The translations under genes were made by a program, and so were the position numbers. Below are positions 62,861 through 64,000 of a stretch of 64,000 bases of DNA, in pieces; the first letter of the stretch is position 1; every line of letters begins with the position of its first letter. The stretch is from Streptacidiphilus fuscans (GTDB lineage: Bacteria > Actinomycetota > Actinomycetes > Streptomycetales > Streptomycetaceae). The stretch is taken from contig NZ_JADPRT010000008.1 in the NCBI RefSeq assembly GCF_015690355.1, forward strand, positions 76,908 through 140,907, written 5' to 3'. The notes below the pieces were generated by a model. That model saw only the letters and a list, made by a program, of their open reading frames with translations. It did no database searches and was not told where the DNA came from.

Positions 62861-63370
62861 ATGGCGAGTGGCTGGCTGCCGCCCGAGGAGTATGTCCGGA
62901 CGTTGCCGAAGCAGACCGGCTACGCGTGTCTCTACTTCACCGACGAACAAGGCAATCCGTTCCAACTGCGGTCCGTGCACGCCGCACACGCCGAGGTGTG
63001 GCAGTGGCCCGGGGGCAACCTGGATGCGGGCGAGACGCCGTGGGAGGCGGCCGTGCGGGAGTGCAGGGAGGAGACGGGACTTGTCTTCCGGGGTGAACCG
63101 CGGTTGCTGCTCACTCACTTCGTCACGCCGCGCCCCAGCTGGCCCTGTGCGCACGTCGGGTTCGTATTCGACGGAGGGGTGCTCAGCGCACGGGAGTTGG
63201 CTGCCGTCAGGCTCGATCCGGCGGAGCACAGTGAGTGGGCCGTCCGCTCACCGGAGGCGTGGCGGGACGACATGGACGATCCGACCTACCGCCGCCTCGC
63301 CATCGCCGTCGAGGCCCGCCGGACCGGGGTCGCCGGATATCTGGAAACCCTCAACCGTAAGGGCAGTTGA
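62861..63370 (+). CDS. NUDIX hydrolase
   Basis: A 169-aa enzyme hydrolysing a nucleoside diphosphate linked to another group. The NUDIX box starts GGNLDAGETPWEAA and continues RECREETGL (residues about 50-72), with all box residues present. The ATG has GGAAGG upstream, within the sequence flanking the att remnant. The substrate is unknown. It lies just outside the decayed element. Confidence 0.93.
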   Translation: MASGWLPPEEYVRTLPKQTGYACLYFTDEQGNPFQLRSVHAAHAEVWQWPGGNLDAGETPWEAAVRECREETGLVFRGEPRLLLTHFVTPRPSWPCAHVGFVFDGGVLSARELAAVRLDPAEHSEWAVRSPEAWRDDMDDPTYRRLAIAVEARRTGVAGYLETLNRKGS

Positions 63371-63376
63371 GCGCAC

Positions 63377-63829
63377 TCACGGGTGCGCGACGACGCCGAA
63401 GCGTTCGAGCAGGACGAGGGTGGCGTCGTCCACGGTGAAGTCTGGATCGTCGCGTTCGGCGACGTACTCCGGGCTCAGCCAGAACTCCGTGTGGTCGGCG
63501 CGCCATTCGGCGATCGAGGTGAAGCCCTCGCCCTCGTCGACGCAGTGCGCCAGGTCGACCTCGCCGAGCGGCACGACGCGGACCTCCGTGGTCTCCAGCA
63601 CCGCCACACGCCGCCCGTCCGAGTCCACGACGGCGCCGCGCCGGCCGACGACCGGCAACTCCTCGTCCGGCCCGTAGTCGGCGAAGAGCGAGGTCGTGGA
63701 GGTCTTGCTGCCGTCGAGCACGGCCGCCACCAGACGGTCCCGCAGCGGACCGGGGAAGGCGAACTCGACAATCGGCAGCGACGTTTGGGACCGAGTCACG
63801 TGCGGCCCCGTCGCGTCTGGCCCGGTCAC
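63377..63829 (-). CDS. ASCH domain protein
   Basis: A 150-aa protein with the ASCH beta-barrel pattern: FPGPLRDRLVAAVLDGSKTSTTSL at the start (in part), then VVDSDGRRVAVLETTEVRVVPLGEVD and EGFTSIAEWRADHTEFW. ASCH proteins bind RNA or act as amidohydrolases. The GTG at 63829 overlaps the stop of the upstream gene (GTGA); a GTG ten codons in (63799) is equally possible. It is convergent with the NUDIX gene, 6 bp apart. Confidence 0.88.
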   Translation of the reverse strand: MTGPDATGPHVTRSQTSLPIVEFAFPGPLRDRLVAAVLDGSKTSTTSLFADYGPDEELPVVGRRGAVVDSDGRRVAVLETTEVRVVPLGEVDLAHCVDEGEGFTSIAEWRADHTEFWLSPEYVAERDDPDFTVDDATLVLLERFGVVAHP

Positions 63830-64000
63830 TTGACGATGCTGTTGACTGTGTTGGCGATCTGGTCGAGGAAGCTCTGGATCGGCGTGGCCGCCGACGTCTT
63901 CGCCAGGAAGAACCCGAAGAGGATGGCCAGGATCGTGTACCCCATCTTCATCGACTTGTTCCTGATGAAGACCACGAGCAGGATGCCCAATAGGACAACG
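63826..64000 (-). CDS. C-terminal part of a small membrane protein (cut by the window edge)
   Basis: The last 57 codons of a gene whose start lies beyond 64000. Two hydrophobic segments are visible (VVLLGILLVVFIRNK; MGYTILAILFGFFLA), then ATPIQSFLDQIANTVNSIVK. Short proteins of this type occur, as I recall, near FtsK/TraB-like transfer genes in actinomycete integrative elements. That link is only inference. Its stop overlaps the ASCH start. Confidence 0.6.
   Translation of the reverse strand, partial: VVLLGILLVVFIRNKSMKMGYTILAILFGFFLAKTSAATPIQSFLDQIANTVNSIVK

Overview
The window is high-GC actinobacterial DNA. Gene order and content (holA-comEC-comEA, leuS, rsfS-nadD, proA-proB-obgE-rpmA-rplU-rne, rodA-pbp2-mreD-mreC-mreB, ndk-folC-valS, clpX-clpP2-clpP1-tig) match, from memory, the chromosomal core of Streptomyces coelicolor around SCO2560-SCO2620. 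The source is therefore Streptomyces or a close relative such as Kitasatospora or Streptacidiphilus. Frequent GTG starts, stop-start overlaps, several leaderless-looking promoters and five dispersed 'GGGGCGCGGGGAAC' inverted-repeat elements fit that group.

Layout. 0-5 kb: DNA polymerase III delta (holA), then the competence-type DNA uptake genes comEA and comEC in one minus-strand run. 5-9.6 kb: a zinc-ribbon membrane protein, a DegV lipid-binding protein and leuS, the last behind a leader peptide with three consecutive Leu codons and a terminator hairpin. 9.6-13.2 kb: a secreted sedolisin protease and three identical tRNA-Ala(GGC) genes, one pair flanking an MmyB-type regulator. 13.2-17.7 kb: phosphatase, rsfS, LytR-CpsA-Psr protein and nadD, plus two tiny membrane proteins. 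17.8-21 kb: an M48 protease and two membrane proteins matching the SCO2583/SCO2584 position. 21-32.8 kb: proA, proB, a monooxygenase-globin fusion, obgE, L27, L21, RNase E/G and a DUF2344 protein. 32.9-40 kb: a CGNR regulator divergent from a VOC protein, a radical SAM protein, an adenine-type deaminase, a secreted collagen-like protein, a glycosyltransferase-TPR protein and a probable frameshifted membrane gene. 40-47 kb: the rodA/pbp2/mre cell-shape and spore-wall operon and ndk. 47-55.5 kb: a DUF4233 protein, folC, an MFS transporter, valS, a membrane protein and a cyclophilin. 55.5-60.2 kb: clpX, clpP2, clpP1 and trigger factor, a protein-quality unit. 60.5-64 kb: tRNA-Pro, tRNA-Gly and a decayed integrative element, then NUDIX and ASCH genes and a truncated membrane gene at the edge.

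The least ordinary parts are the leuS leader, the small decayed element at tRNA-Gly (truncated integrase, degenerate att copy, unknown membrane genes), the intergenic repeat family that abuts or overlaps stop codons, the collagen-like repeat gene, the globin fusion, and two genes whose best start is CTG. Most of the remainder is ordinary core genome. I did not see a clearly new multi-gene system.
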